Shown here piece by piece: positions 43,701 through 54,425 of a stretch of 64,000 nucleotides of DNA (positions are counted from its first letter, which is position 1; the number at the start of each line of letters is the position of its first letter). The DNA is from Perkinsus olseni. Lineage: Eukaryota; Perkinsozoa; Perkinsida; Perkinsidae. The position numbers and the translations under genes were made by a program. The stretch is from the NCBI GenBank assembly GCA_013115135.1, contig JABANP010000016.1, forward strand, positions 124,001-188,000, written 5' to 3'. Under the pieces are notes generated by a model. The model was not told the origin of the DNA. It saw only the letters and a list, made by a program, of their open reading frames with translations, and did no database searches.

Positions 43701-46700
43701 GTCGCCATCCTGAAGGGAGCCCCGAGGATGGTATTCTCAGGTACAAGTTGATTGAGAGGGAGCAGTCAGATCTCCAGCTAGAGTTGGAGCTGGCTGCCGG
43801 TGATGCCCAGCAGCAGCGTTGGCGTGTAGAAGGTGTTGTGCCATTCACTAACGAGAGGAAGAGGAGCACAGTCATCGTCTACCCACCCAGGGATGATGAG
43901 GATGTAATAAGGCGACTGCAATGCCGACCGCCCACTCCGGTCTTGAATCCAACTGGATTCTTGAAAGTAGCGCCAAACGGCCGTCTGAGTGATGTACCAC
44001 TGTGTCGAGCTTCGCAGCAGTATTACCTCTTAACGGTTGTCGATCGTCATCCTGAGTTGGCAGGTCCTCTACGTCTACACCAAGGGAGCTGATGATGTTA
44101 TGCTTGGTCGCCTGAGCTCTCGGACAGGGTGCCAGGAAATAACTGACTCCTTGGTAGCAGCCGTTAATAGGTAGTAGTGCTGCCGTTGGGGGCGTTGAGG
44201 ATCTCGTCAAAGTGTAGGTACAGCCACGAGGGGTTCCGTACACTCATCTTCGCTATGAAGGCTATATCCAGGGCACAATGGCAGGAGTACAAGGAAAGGG
44301 TAATATGCTCTGAGGCGTGTCTGTCTGTCGTGTGTGTTAATAATTTTCCCTCAAACGTCGCTGTGCTCGGTTGCTCGACAGTAGCGGGCGTTGGGACAGC
44401 TAAGGTCGAGGGACAACGGCGTCTGTGCGTTGACGGGGCGTCCCCCTTCCCCCTTCCCTTACTAAATTACTATTTTCATGGTTTATTTTCAATATTGTTA
44501 ATTTACTTTATCACGGCGGCCTGGCTCTGCGGTAGAGGCCTGCGCGCTATCTGAGGAGGAGCATTGGTGTTATCTCAGTTGAATGGAGCTGCGTTGATGG
44601 AGCCGGGGGCGTCTAAGGACGCCCTGCTGGCCGCTGTCCATGGCGAGATCGAGTCGGACCTCACACCCTTAGGTTGTACGGGTATGGAGGACAGACTGCA
44701 GGATCATGTAAGTGACGAGCATCGAACCTTGGATACTTGCTGGGGGATGCGGTATCGTTGGGCAGGTTCCTGAGGCCATCATCCGACTGAAAGCAGCGGG
44801 TATTAGAGTGTGCATGATAACAGGGCGATAAGCTCGGTACGGCCATAGAGATCGCCAGGACCTGCGGCCTTATCAAAGAGGATGCTGCCGATTGGTCTGC
44901 CGATGGTGCTGTGGATTTGGGTTCGAAGAGGGCTGGAAAGCAAGCCCTTGTGGTTTTTGACTTTGACACTCCCGCGGAGTCGTGCGGAAGGCTGAAGGCT
45001 GCGGCCGATGCGCTGGTAGTAGCTACATGTTGGTAGAGGGGAGACTGGCCAGTCTGTCAGGCCAGGGTGGAGGGAGGTGACGATGATGATGTGGACTTCT
45101 CTATCGTCATCAGCGGCAGGAGCCTAGGGCATGCTTTAGATGATATCCATGTAGATGATAGGGCTACTTGTAGAGGTACTAGAAAGGGCTGGGAAAGGTG
45201 ATGCATCGAGAATGATAGGGGTCACGCTAGAAGCGGATATAGCCCTCAGTTAAAGTAGCCAATGTGTATGAGGCCATGCTGATACCACAAGGGAGCCTAG
45301 GGAATGCGACTAATGGGTTTTATTAGCCATCGCCTCAGACGACGCCGTCGCTGGCTACCTTACCGACCTGCTTATGAAAGCTTCCGGGGTAGTAGTATGC
45401 CGAGCTACTAAGGAACAGAAGAGCCAAGTGGTAAGCCCTACCCTAGGCCTCTCTGAGGCCATAGCCTATGTTCGTACATGTTCAGGTATCGCTGGTGATG
45501 GACAGGGTTGGTAGTGAGGGCTCCCTTTGCCTTGCTATAGGGGATGGTGCCAATGACGTCCCTATGCTCAACAAAGCTCACGTTGGCATCGGTAATCAGC
45601 TCCAGCTGCCGATCATACGAGAGCGCGAGTATTCTCAGCCATCTTCGGGAAGGAGGGCATGGCTGCGGTCCAGAACGCTGACTTCGCCATCGCACAATTC
45701 TGGCACCTTACTAGGATGCTCTTGGTTCATGGCCGCCTTTGCTACCTGAGGATTTCCAAGCTGGCAAGCTCCTCTGATGCGCGCGGCACTGATGGTGGCG
45801 ATGGGCTTGTTGTCAGGTACTTTATTTCTTCTTCAAGAATATGGTGGTAACAGTACCGCAATGGCTGTATGGTATGTCTAATGGTTACAGCGGAGCGACG
45901 CTTTATGATGAGTATTATCTGACTTTCTTCAACCTCATCTTCACTAGCATAGCCCCCTTCCTTCTGGGAGTAATATAGCCCCTCTCTATCGCTTCCTCCG
46001 TCCATCCCATGGCCAGGTGTTCGACCGGGACGCCTCTCCTGTCTTCGACAAACTCTACGACCTGCCGCACGTCCCTGCGGATGTCATTCGGCGGGGCTAT
46101 CCCAAGCTGTAGGGATCTATCAGCCCGCCTCTCGCCACAGACAGCGGCTGTTGTTGTAGGTACTATACAGGCAGGCTTGATAAAATGTTCGGCAGTCAGA
46201 CTATATTGCCTTGCTGCATCGTTGCCTTCGCCTGTGGGTTTATATGCTACGGCGGAGCGGTACTCCTAGTGGGGGGACACGAGGCAGCTGTTGGAGGCCT
46301 TTGGTAAGAGGAGTTCTCACGCGCCGCGAAATGGTAGTACCGTAACCATCTTTCCCGATTCTCAGGCTAACGTCAGTTCTGTGCTACTCCGCCGTCATCC
46401 TGTTGGACCTCGCCGTTTTATTGGTAATAGCTGAGGAGATCAACCTCCTTCTGGCAGTGTCCATAGCGCTGTCCCTCTTCCTCCACATCGTCTGGTGAGT
46501 TGCCGATGCCTCCCTGTGACCCCTCCCTCGAGGTCAGGCGTTTCAGGTTGAAGATCTATTCCTTCGACCCTAGTTCCCGGGTGGCCTACCTCAGTTCATA
46601 CGTCATGGGCATGCCCTCCTTCTACCTCGTCGCAGTGTTCTCCGGTCTTCTGGGCGTACTCATCCCCGTGGCTATCGGGGGTTGGTATAAACGCCATGCG

Positions 46701-46969
46701 TCCTCCCTGAGAGTCACGTGGCAACTGGCTCGCTACAAGCCCGCGGTGAGTCGATTGGGCGGCTTTGATGGTGGACCGTCATTATTGAGTTCCCTTGAAA
46801 GTGTTGAGGGTTGTTGCCGACAGCATCGGTTCAGGTGAAGCGGGCCCATGCCTTCGCGGAGAAGCGGCAAGCACGAATAGACAACTCAGCGAAAACCACA
46901 ACGTCGGCAGAGTTGATGACGAATGCTGGGGAAGAAGATGAGGCGTCCGGAGGAGCGACAGAGGTTTGA
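40702..46969 (+). CDS. P4-ATPase phospholipid flippase
   Basis: P4-ATPases move aminophospholipids to the cytosolic leaflet of Golgi, endosome and plasma membranes, usually with a CDC50 subunit. Exon 1 starts [20 protein letters not shown] and ends ...PPNKVRNS; after a 94-bp intron (40836-40929) comes [20 protein letters not shown]. Landmarks: [40 protein letters not shown] (LDGET 41686-41700), the phosphorylation loop DKTGTLT (42880-42900), [58 protein letters not shown] (44800-44830, with one surplus G in 44823-44825), [20 protein letters not shown] (GDGAND 45540-45557), [19 protein letters not shown] and [18 protein letters not shown]. The last exon reads [20 protein letters not shown] with a stop at 46969. 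Intron-rich; not all joins resolved. Confidence 0.93.
40864..40884. repeat. Short-loop palindrome inside flippase intron 1
   Basis: AGATACTTA-AAC-TAAGTATCT, 9-bp perfect arms around a 3-nt spacer, lies in the middle of the 94-bp first intron of the P4-ATPase gene. It has the same design as the 2.9-5.3 kb cluster. Confidence 0.9.
41273..41410. repeat. Imperfect inverted repeat in a flippase intron
   Basis: CTCAATAAACC...GGAATTC...AGAATCGA at 41274-41311 is repeated in inverted form as TCGATTCTGAGTTTCAGAAT TCC...TTTATTGAA at about 41373-41403, with an AT-rich middle. It lies between the exon ending near [10 protein letters not shown] and the next one. It may be a MITE-like insertion or an intron stem; no transposase. 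Confidence 0.6.
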
Positions 46970-47128
46970 AGGCCTCCTCCTTGCAGGCCCCTCCTTACTG
47001 TAGTACCATGTCCCTTGCCAGTGCTTTTGCACCCCATCTACCTGTCACGTGCGTCGTTGCCTTGCTGGTGTTGTGTTCTACTGGGGACGTACGGGAGGTT
47101 GAGGGGCGAGTTCCTTCTCTGTTTTATC

Positions 47129-48458
47129 ATGACCGACTCGGTCGGCGGGGCTGTGAAGACCGCAGCAGACTGGTCTCAGGGAGGAGGGGCGCCCGAATCC
47201 GCGGCAGAATGGGCGCGGCTTCTAGAGCGCGTATCGGGAGGTAGTAAGCGGGGCGCAGGGCTTACGGGCAGATCGTTGAGGAGTAGGTCGGAATAGTCAG
47301 CCCGTATCAGGAGTCCTCAGAGCTGAGCCGAGTGGTCTCTTGTCCGCCATTTTCTGTGAGTTCACTGCGTAGTGGCCTACATTCTGGTGGCGGCACACGA
47401 TTCCCGATCCTGTAGGTTCGAAGCCGTTGGTTGGTGGCGACCCTTCTGATCTGACGGACCGTGTCGCGGAAGCTCATGCTAGGATACGACAGACCTTGCG
47501 GGTGGCCGGCCTACTGCGGGAACTACAGACCTCCTTCGAGGACAGACAGAAGGCTTTGATTAACCGTCTGTCGGTGCTTGAGGAGGAGGTTGGCGAGACA
47601 GTACTCCTCACTATGCGGCTGACGAAGCGGAAGCAGGCGTAGGGTGGTGGGGCTCTCCGTAGACGTCATGGTGGACCGCCGAACTCGCGGGCAGATGGGC
47701 TTTCATTCGCCTAGCGTTCGCGTAGCATCTCGCAGTTCCTGGTCGAGGAATCCTGGATTCTACCTTGGAATCCTGATTGTCAGAGTCTTGGCACGGCAGG
47801 CAGCGTTGGAGTCCAAGATGGCTGACGTGATAGATCTGTTGAGGCGGAGACAGGAAGACTATCAGCTCAAGGACCTACAGCGAAGTAGTACGGGTTCACT
47901 GTGGCTAGGTCAAACCCACGGTCTTGGTGCTGTCGGCATCCATGAGAACGGAGGCAATTTTTCCGTACCGTACCACCATCGCTTCGTCTCTTGGCGCCGA
48001 TTCTCCTTACAAGGACGGGGCGCCCGAGAAGGGGTACTTCTATTTGGTATGCTATTTGTCCGTCTTCTCTCAGACGAGCTATGGCAAGCCAACTGCCGGT
48101 TGATAGACCTCACTAGAGGGCAGCTTACTCAGCGAAGGAAACATGACTCCGCCACTGACAACGACTTGGAGATAGCCAAATGCTCCTACATTAGTGAACG
48201 AGAAAGAGTAAGCTGCTCGATGGTCGATGGTCTCGGCCAGTCCATGGATCACCTCCCTCAGCGTACTCGGCAGTCGAATAATCTGAATCTAGGGGAATCG
48301 AATTAGATCTTCCTCGCCTTTCGAAAAATCTGAGTCGGACGATTCCGCCATGCCACCTCTTATGCAGGCTAGTGGCGCTCCGGGCGAAGGTCGAAGAGCT
48401 GCAGAAGTCGCTGGAAGCTTGTACGAATAGTATCACTAAACAGCCTCACCTTCAATGA
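47129..48458 (+). CDS. Coiled-coil protein, unrecognised
   Basis: Exon 1 starts MTDSVGGAVKTAADWSQGGG and ends at a GTAGTAAG donor after LLERVSG (about 47240). Further exons are helical: DLTDRVAEAHARIRQTLRVA and ALINRLSVLEEEV (47440-47600), LARQAALESKMADVIDLLRR (about 47790), CRLIDLTRGQLTQRRKH (about 48090) and LRAKVEELQKSLEACTNSIT, with a stop at 48458. Heptad patterns suggest an extended dimeric coiled coil such as a centrosomal, cytoskeletal or tether protein. It ends 137 bp before zeta-COP. Function unknown. Confidence 0.55.
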
Positions 48459-48595
48459 CGTTTGTCTCTTTGAATCCGTCTTGCGTTAGTTTCTGGGCGC
48501 GCGCGTAATTTCGTGGCGCGTGAAGGTAGGTATCGGAGCATCTTGAGGTCGAACAGGATAATATTTTTTTCTGCTCGAGTCGGCCCTCGGTTATC

Positions 48596-49494
48596 ATGGC
48601 ATCCATCCGTTGTGTTGCCGGTATCCTTCTCTTGGATGAGGAGGGGAAAAGACTCGCTGCTAAGTAGGGTCGCGGAGGGGGCCAGTGATGGTGGTCGGAG
48701 GGTTGATCGGGGTGCAGGTATTATGATGAAAGCAAATTCACTGACCTAGCCAGTGAGAAGAAGTTCGAGAAGGATCTTATGTCGAAGACAGCTCGACTTA
48801 ACAACAGGAATGATGGTGAGAAACCGAATACAGCCAGACGCGGCTCACTGTTTGCTGATGCCGTTCAGTCGAAGTGGCGTTGGTGGACGAGTACATCGTG
48901 CTGGTGCGGCAGTCGAATGATGTCATGCTTGCGGTAAAACGGTGGTGGCTCGTGTTGGCGTTAGGTCGGGTCGATAGGTACTTGCCCGGGAGAGCGAGAA
49001 TGATATCATGATGCTGGACTTCACGACCAGCCTCTATCAAGTGCTGTGCAACATAACGCAGTAAGGCGACAGGTGGCTGGTCAGGGGATAGTCGTCATCC
49101 TGTCAGTAACAACGTCTGCCGTAAGAAGATCATCGACAAGCTGGACTTGGTTTTCCTGATGATTGATGAGGCAGTCGAAAAAGGGTGAGGCTTCCGGCAC
49201 CCACCAGCCGCTGCTGGAGTTCGTTCGTAGGGTCATACTGGAGACGGACTCAGCGGTGATCACGTCCAGGATCAAGATGCAGAACGAAGAGACGTCCACC
49301 ACTGCCAGCGATGATCGCCCCCATTCAACTACCGGTACTTCGAGGACTCTGCAGGGTAGTAGTGGGTGCGTGCTCGGGTGACGGCTGATGGACCTCTGTT
49401 GTTGGCAGGTTTCGCGTCGTCAAGTCAGGAAGCGTCATTCAAGTCGGCTCTCTCTAGTGTGCGTGACCAGATTGGCAACTTCCTCAGTCGATAA
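48596..49494 (+). CDS. COPZ: Coatomer subunit zeta (zeta-COP)
   Basis: A small adaptin-like subunit of the COPI coat for retrograde Golgi-ER vesicle traffic. Starts MASIRCVAGILLLDEEGKRL at 48596; a short intron splits the Lys before YYDESKFTDLASEKKFEKDL, then LNNRNDVEVALVDEYIVLVR, ENDIMMLDFTTSLYQVLCN, VRKKIIDKLDLVFLMIDEAV, VILETDSAVITSRIKM and a C-terminal helix ending DQIGNFLSR, stop at 49494. The I-L-L-L-D-x-x-G-x-R-L-x-A-K-Y-Y start and the DEAVxxGxILExD motif are those of zeta-COP. Five or so short introns. Confidence 0.9.
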
Positions 49495-49556
49495 GTGTTA
49501 ACATTGGCAATCATTAGGAGGAGGAGGCGCGCTCGTCGTTTCGTTATTGGCGTTGT

Positions 49557-49742
49557 ATGATTTTTTGCGTTGGTTATTCGGCAGCTGGGGTGTTGTCAGC
49601 TATTTTTACTTTATTATTCTTGTTCGGCGTCAGCATGTCAGGACTAGGGTTCATGGCCATGCATCCGGAGATGGCATCAGCAGCGTATGGGTTGAAGGAA
49701 CGGACGCATCGAGGTACTATCAAGGCAGGGCAGGGCAGCTGA
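49557..49742 (+). CDS. Possible small membrane protein
   Basis: A frame starting MIFCVGYSAAGVLSAIFTLL with one strong transmembrane stretch (about residues 4-30) followed by GLGFMAMHPEMASAAYGLKE and a basic end. It may be one exon of a longer gene, because a spliced continuation is possible near 49740. No family recognised. Confidence 0.35.
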   Translation: MIFCVGYSAAGVLSAIFTLLFLFGVSMSGLGFMAMHPEMASAAYGLKERTHRGTIKAGQGS

Positions 49743-50015
49743 GTTGTCTGGGCTTTCCACCCAGCCATTGCTTTCGGTCATCTGTATGCGTAGCTTCCTG
49801 AGCCTTGTACTGTTATCGGAGAGGTCCGGCGTCTCCTCGCGTAGTTGCACTTGATGTATCGATGTGTTCAGCATGGAATTTGGGGTAGTTGAGATGCTTG
49901 ATGGCCATCACCAATGTTGTTGTATTGTAGCCTTTACAGACGGGATGCTCTGTAGATGAGACGCTTGTAGCGATCCGGACTGCACCATCCGACTGCCTGT
50001 CACTGTTGCTGCTCA

Positions 50016-50563
50016 GGAGAAGTGCCTGATGAGAATCTTCGGCTGCGGTTGACCATTAAGGATGAGGATTCGGGCTTCTCTGAGGAGTACCGAGTTAAGG
50101 ACGCCGGCGAGTTGGGCCCTGCGTTCCGGCTTTTTACTAGCGCATATGATAAGACACAAGAAAGGAGGCATAAGGATGGTAGTACAGGATGCGGATTTAA
50201 AAGCAAGGAATCATCCCGACGATGAAAAAAATTTCCGGAAATGCCGAATGGCTCCGGCAGGCGGATGGGAATTTCATTTGTCGAGGCCATCTTGCCACAT
50301 GATGAGCCCTCTCTGCGGTTGCCACGAAAACGACGCATCTTTCGACTGCGTGTGGCACGTCCTGTTTCAGACGGACTCGTTGGTAAATTCGCCTTCACCT
50401 ACGCCGGCAAGTCTGTATATAGTGATCAGCGACCATTTGACATCAAGATCAACAACGGAGATACCATTAAAGCCAAGCGGCAAACGTAGGAGGGTTCGGC
50501 CTAAGGGCTCGGCGTACGTTGTAGCATTGAGAGTATCCTGTTAGATTCGCTACCATGGTTTAA
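50016..50563 (+). CDS. Ubiquitin-like (SUMO/Rad60-type) domain protein
   Basis: Exons give PDENLRLRLTIKDEDSGFSE, then EYRVKDAGELGPAFRLFTSA, a variable part, and KFAFTYAGKSVYSDQRPFDI followed by KINNGDTIKAK. The order of a first strand pair, a helix, a G-K/R-x-V turn and a final NxGDxIxx strand fits a beta-grasp fold of the SUMO or Rad60-SLD type. The first exon is not identified. The frame stops at 50489 (TAG), but a GTAGGA...CTGTTAG intron (50486-50544) would instead give the end KRQTFATMV with stop at 50563. No C-terminal Gly-Gly is seen, so it is more likely a fixed domain than a conjugated modifier. Confidence 0.55.
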
Positions 50564-50755
50564 CCACCACTTCGAAGAGTCCCTGTGTTTGACTCCAGTG
50601 GACTGTGAAATCGACTTTACCGTTTACCCTGCTCAGTACCAACCCTTGTGTGAGTTTCTACCTACAGTATATGTTCCATCGTAGCATTTAACAGCCACTG
50701 TTATACAACGACCAGTCTGGTGTTCACGTAATGGTGGGAGGGCATCTCTCTCGAG

Positions 50756-51593
50756 TTGTTATCAGCATTGATGATAAGACATCCACGTTACCCTGATGGC
50801 CCACCCCCACCCATGTCCGGTGTAATCTCGGTACGTCCTCGACCGAAGGATGGCAAGCCAATTGACCCCACTAGCTACCCCTATTCTGTAAGTCTTGTCT
50901 CAGCGCTTAGCTCGGCTGTACAGTTTCCTCATCATCAGCTGCCACCCGGAACGAGCGTTCGACAGTCCTCGATCCATCCTCCGCCAGTAAGTGTTGCACT
51001 CGACTCGCCGTTCCCTGTGTGCCTGGTACTGTGGTTACTGCTTTGTAGTGTCCCCCGCCTCCCTACCCTCCCCCGGATGTCGTAGTGCAGTGCCAGCAAG
51101 GGCCCTCTGCTAACGTTAAGGTAGTACGGCATGGCTTCGTGGCCTGGACTGTGGTATGGCGCTCAGACCGAGTACATAGACAGGGAGGTCGAGGTGCCGG
51201 TCACCAAGGTTGTCCATAAGATAATAGAAATCCCCGTACCGCAGAAGACTGTCAACAAGCCAGTGGTTAAGACCGTCCAGAAAATCGTGGAGGTTCCGCA
51301 GGTGGGCCCTGGAAACTGGGTGCGCTCGAAACGACCCACCGTCGCGTTCAGGTTGAGTACGTGGACAAGTACGTGGATGTTCCCGTGAAGAAATATGTAG
51401 AAGTCGTGAAGGAGGTCAGAGTCCCCCAGGTGAGTCGGGGCGTACCGAGAGCCAGCGAGAATGTCGTTGCTAGGTCGTCAAGAAGTACGTGGAGAAGGTG
51501 GTCGAGTACACCCCTCCCGAGTCCTCCAGGAGCTCTTCTGAACTCGGGGCCGACAAGGACGACCAATGCGGAGGCTTCCTTGCCGCCGGATGA
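50756..51593 (+). CDS. Alveolin (inner membrane complex protein)
   Basis: Alveolins form the filament network under the cortical alveoli of alveolates. The N-terminal part is Pro-rich (PPPPMSGVISVRPRPKDGKP; CPPPPYPPPDVVVQCQQGP). After a GTAGTA...GCTCAG intron (51121-51168) comes the repeat core: TEYIDREVEVPVTKVVHKII, EIPVPQKTVNKPVVKTV and QKIVEVPQV, then an intron and YVDKYVDVPVKKYVEVVKEV, RVPQV, a further intron, and KKYVEKVVEYTPPES, with a stop at 51593. The repeats of the form (E/K)(K/Y)(I/V)VEVPQ are diagnostic. The exact start is uncertain (Met at 50771 or 50813 are options). This gene is the best marker in the window for an alveolate host. Confidence 0.88.
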
Positions 51594-51803
51594 CGGCCCT
51601 CGGGGTCGGGAAATCGTACCAGCATGCAGCCCTATTTTTGCTGTCACAACCATGCCGTGATGATGCTGTCTTTTGATAGCCTTTGCCGAGTCCAGCATCT
51701 GTTGTGTTGTTGCTAGTAGGGCAGGTCGAGGGGACAATTTGCACAACGCTGGACCATACAAGCGTACCGATAGTCGTTACTTTCTGGCCTCTCTCAGTCT
51801 ACA

Positions 51804-52954
51804 ATGTCCTCCGGAAATCCCCTCAGCAATCGTGATGAGGGCGGCAGGAGCTCCGCGGAAAGCAGCTGTAAGAGGGCGGAGATTCTCCTCTCGGTGGGAA
51901 GCGTGGTTGGTCAGGCGGAATTCGGCGTCGCCGCAACTGCGCCATGCCGGTCCTTACAAGATGCCCTGAGTGCAGTCTTGATGAGCATTGTTCAAAGTGT
52001 CTATTGGATTTTTATACAGGCTTGTGTGATGCCTACGGGTCGAAGGTAGTAGGCTTTCATGGCAACAAAGATTCCCTTATCGTCTCGTCAGGTTGACCCG
52101 GCCTTCGTCACGGCCTTGGTGACACGATGGTCCCAAGTGGTGATGAGTCTGAGGTCCCCCCTAGATTCTAGTGTCATGCCGGTTTTGCAGACGGTCGGGG
52201 AGGCTCCCTTCGTTCAAGGGCTCCACATTGGTACCCATCTCAGGTAGTAGTGGTAGCATCGCTCCGCCTTACTGCTAGCGATTTTTATTTTAGTCGTGGC
52301 TGGAGGGGTGAGGGCAACTGGATTGCCCGAGCGCTGCAGATTCCCCTTCCTCACCTCGCAACCTCTCTCAAGAAGCTCGACCTTCAAAGGCTTGGTACTT
52401 TCGAAGATATTCTTCGCTGTGCGTTAGTGCTCCCATTCAGGCATCGACGGTCATGGAGCGAGGCAGCTGGCGGAGGGTGTCGTGCAACTCAAAGTCCCTG
52501 AAGGATCTTATCCTCTCGCACAACTACCTAGGGTGGGGTCGATGAGCCTGTCCCGTCGTGTACTAGAGTCGACCTTAGATACGAGGATGGCCATGAATCT
52601 GTTCTGAGAATAGTGGAGGAAGGCCCGAGGACTCTCCGTTACCTCGACATCAGTTTCAATGCGTACCACTATTTGCACTACGCCTAGCGCCATGATGATG
52701 ATCATCGTGTTGCCTCAGCATCGGGTTACCTGAATGTAAGGAAGATCATGAAAGCCGTTGATGAGCGCAACAAGGCCATAGTAAGTCTACAGGGTAGGCC
52801 TCGGAGGGGCATCTGCTGCTGTGTCAGACCGATGGGATGGAGGTGAATGGGGTGCAGCAGGACCGTAAGGAGGAGGAGAAGGAAACTTCGGGCGACGGTG
52901 CCAAGCCCGCCACCGAGGCCTCGAAGCCTGAAGAGGAGAAGCGTGGCCTTATGC
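51804..52954 (+). CDS. Leucine-rich repeat protein (may continue into PAQR)
   Basis: Starts MSSGNPLSNRDEGGRSSAES. Coding continues at MATKIPLSSRQVDPAFVTAL, then LRR-type units: HLATSLKKLDLQRL, SLKDLILSHNYLG and GPRTLRYLDISFNA. After GYLNVRKIMKAVDERNKAI an intron ending GTGTCAG (about 52827) leads to TDGMEVNGVQQDRKEEEKET and an acidic/basic linker. No stop occurs before a GTAGGG donor at 52955, so the reading can run into the PAQR exons. LRR proteins mostly mediate protein contacts. Two surplus stops in unspliced sequence mark further introns. Exon joins are approximate. Confidence 0.55.
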
Positions 52955-53030
52955 GTAGGGCATCCTTCGCCGTCATTGCAGCCGGCGGCGGCACAATGAT
53001 GCGCTCGATATGTTTACTGTTGCTTTTTAG

Positions 53031-54205
53031 CCTTCTCCCCCCATTCCTCGTGCTGCTGCCACTGCCGTGTAAACGTCGACGGCAACTTCGTCGTGGAGGA
53101 GATCTGGAATGCTCTCACCCACGGTCTCGGAGTGTAAGCCCAATCACCCTACTCAAGGACCTTACTACAATCGATACCGCCCTTCTCAGAGTCCTAATCG
53201 TGCCCGGTTTGATCGACCTTATGGTCCTCACATCCGATGACCCCTTCCGCTGCAAGCTAGCTGTCATCGCCTACATGATGAGCTGCACTGTAAAACCAAC
53301 CATCATCAATCCCGTCCAATGGTGGCCCCCTTCAGCTCCTCTTCGCCGTCTCCACCCTCTTTCATGCATTCTTCATGCTTGACCTAACCTCAAGGATCTT
53401 TCAAGTGCTCGATCACAGCTCGATCTTCGTTCTCATCGCGGGAAGCTACACCCCGTTCTGCGTTTTGCTCTTTGGCAACGATCCTAATGTGAGCCGGCCG
53501 CTAAGTCTATCCAAAGAAGCGTCTACTGTGTGTCAGGGAAGCTGGGTGATGACGGCCGAGTGGGCTCTCGCTGGAGTCGGGATCACAGCCCATATCATAG
53601 CCGTCCACTTCCCTAAGATACGTCACTCTCCTTTGTATGTCTACGGCGAGGTGAGTCAGGCGTCCCTCCCCATACCACACCATCACCGCATCTTCAGTTG
53701 ATCCTCTACGTTGTCATGGGATGGATGGCTCTGGCGGTATATGACACGTTCGTCACCTCAACCCCTGTAAGTCAGCTTCCTCCCCTTGCTTTCTCCTACT
53801 CACCATCCGGCTACCTCATCGGTCACGGGCTGCAGTTAGAATGACGTTCTCGTAGACGCCTTCCGGCTACTCAAAACTCTTCTGCCTTCAGGTGCACATT
53901 CAGTATCTGATCGCTGGTGGCGGTCTCACCTACATGGCGGGCTTGCCGTTTTACATCCTAGACAATATTAAAGTACATCCCCGCCTGCGTAACCTCCCAT
54001 CATGATCCCTCCTCTCAGTGCGTCCCTATTCTCCACTGCGTGTGGCATCTGTTCGTCCTGGTGGCGGCCATAATACACTTCTGCGCGGTAATCGACCTGA
54101 TCCCAATTCCTCTGCCTCTTTCATTTCACTGTTACTCAGGTTCGGGAATCGGTCATATACTTCAACAGCCAGCAGAGCATGTCTATGCTCGGCGGCTCAG
54201 CGTGA
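53031..54205 (+). CDS. PAQR / hemolysin-III family membrane protein
   Basis: Seven-helix membrane proteins of the adiponectin/progestin receptor (HlyIII) family, often metal-dependent ceramidase-like. Landmarks: NVDGNFVVEEIWNALTHGLG (H in NALTHG), then LFAVSTLFHAFFMLD, FQVLDHSSIFVLIAGSYTPF (LDHSxIF...GSYTP), WALAGVGITAHIIAVHFPKI, VVMGWMALAVYDTF, HIQYLIAGGGLTYMAGLPFY and the final HCVWHLFVLVAAIIHFCAV (WHLFV...H), ending MSMLGGSA at 54205 after a last intron (about 54088-54139). The three metal-ligand histidine motifs are present. No separate start codon is evident: the first exon (53031) is entered by splicing, probably from the LRR gene upstream. Confidence 0.8.
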
Positions 54206-54425
54206 TGGGGTTCTCTCCACAATTTAGATGCGTAGTTCATTCTGTCGAGTTTCATAACAATCCATCCTGTTGCGTCGAGTTGAAGGTGAGTTTCGATAGA
54301 GATCACGCATGGCGAAGAGGGTTGGGTCACGGAGTTTATCTGGACTGCAGCAAGGAGTGGAAATAGTCAGTACTTCTCTTTCAAAGTTGAGTTGGGAAGC
54401 TCTTCACGCCTGAGCTTGCGTCTTC

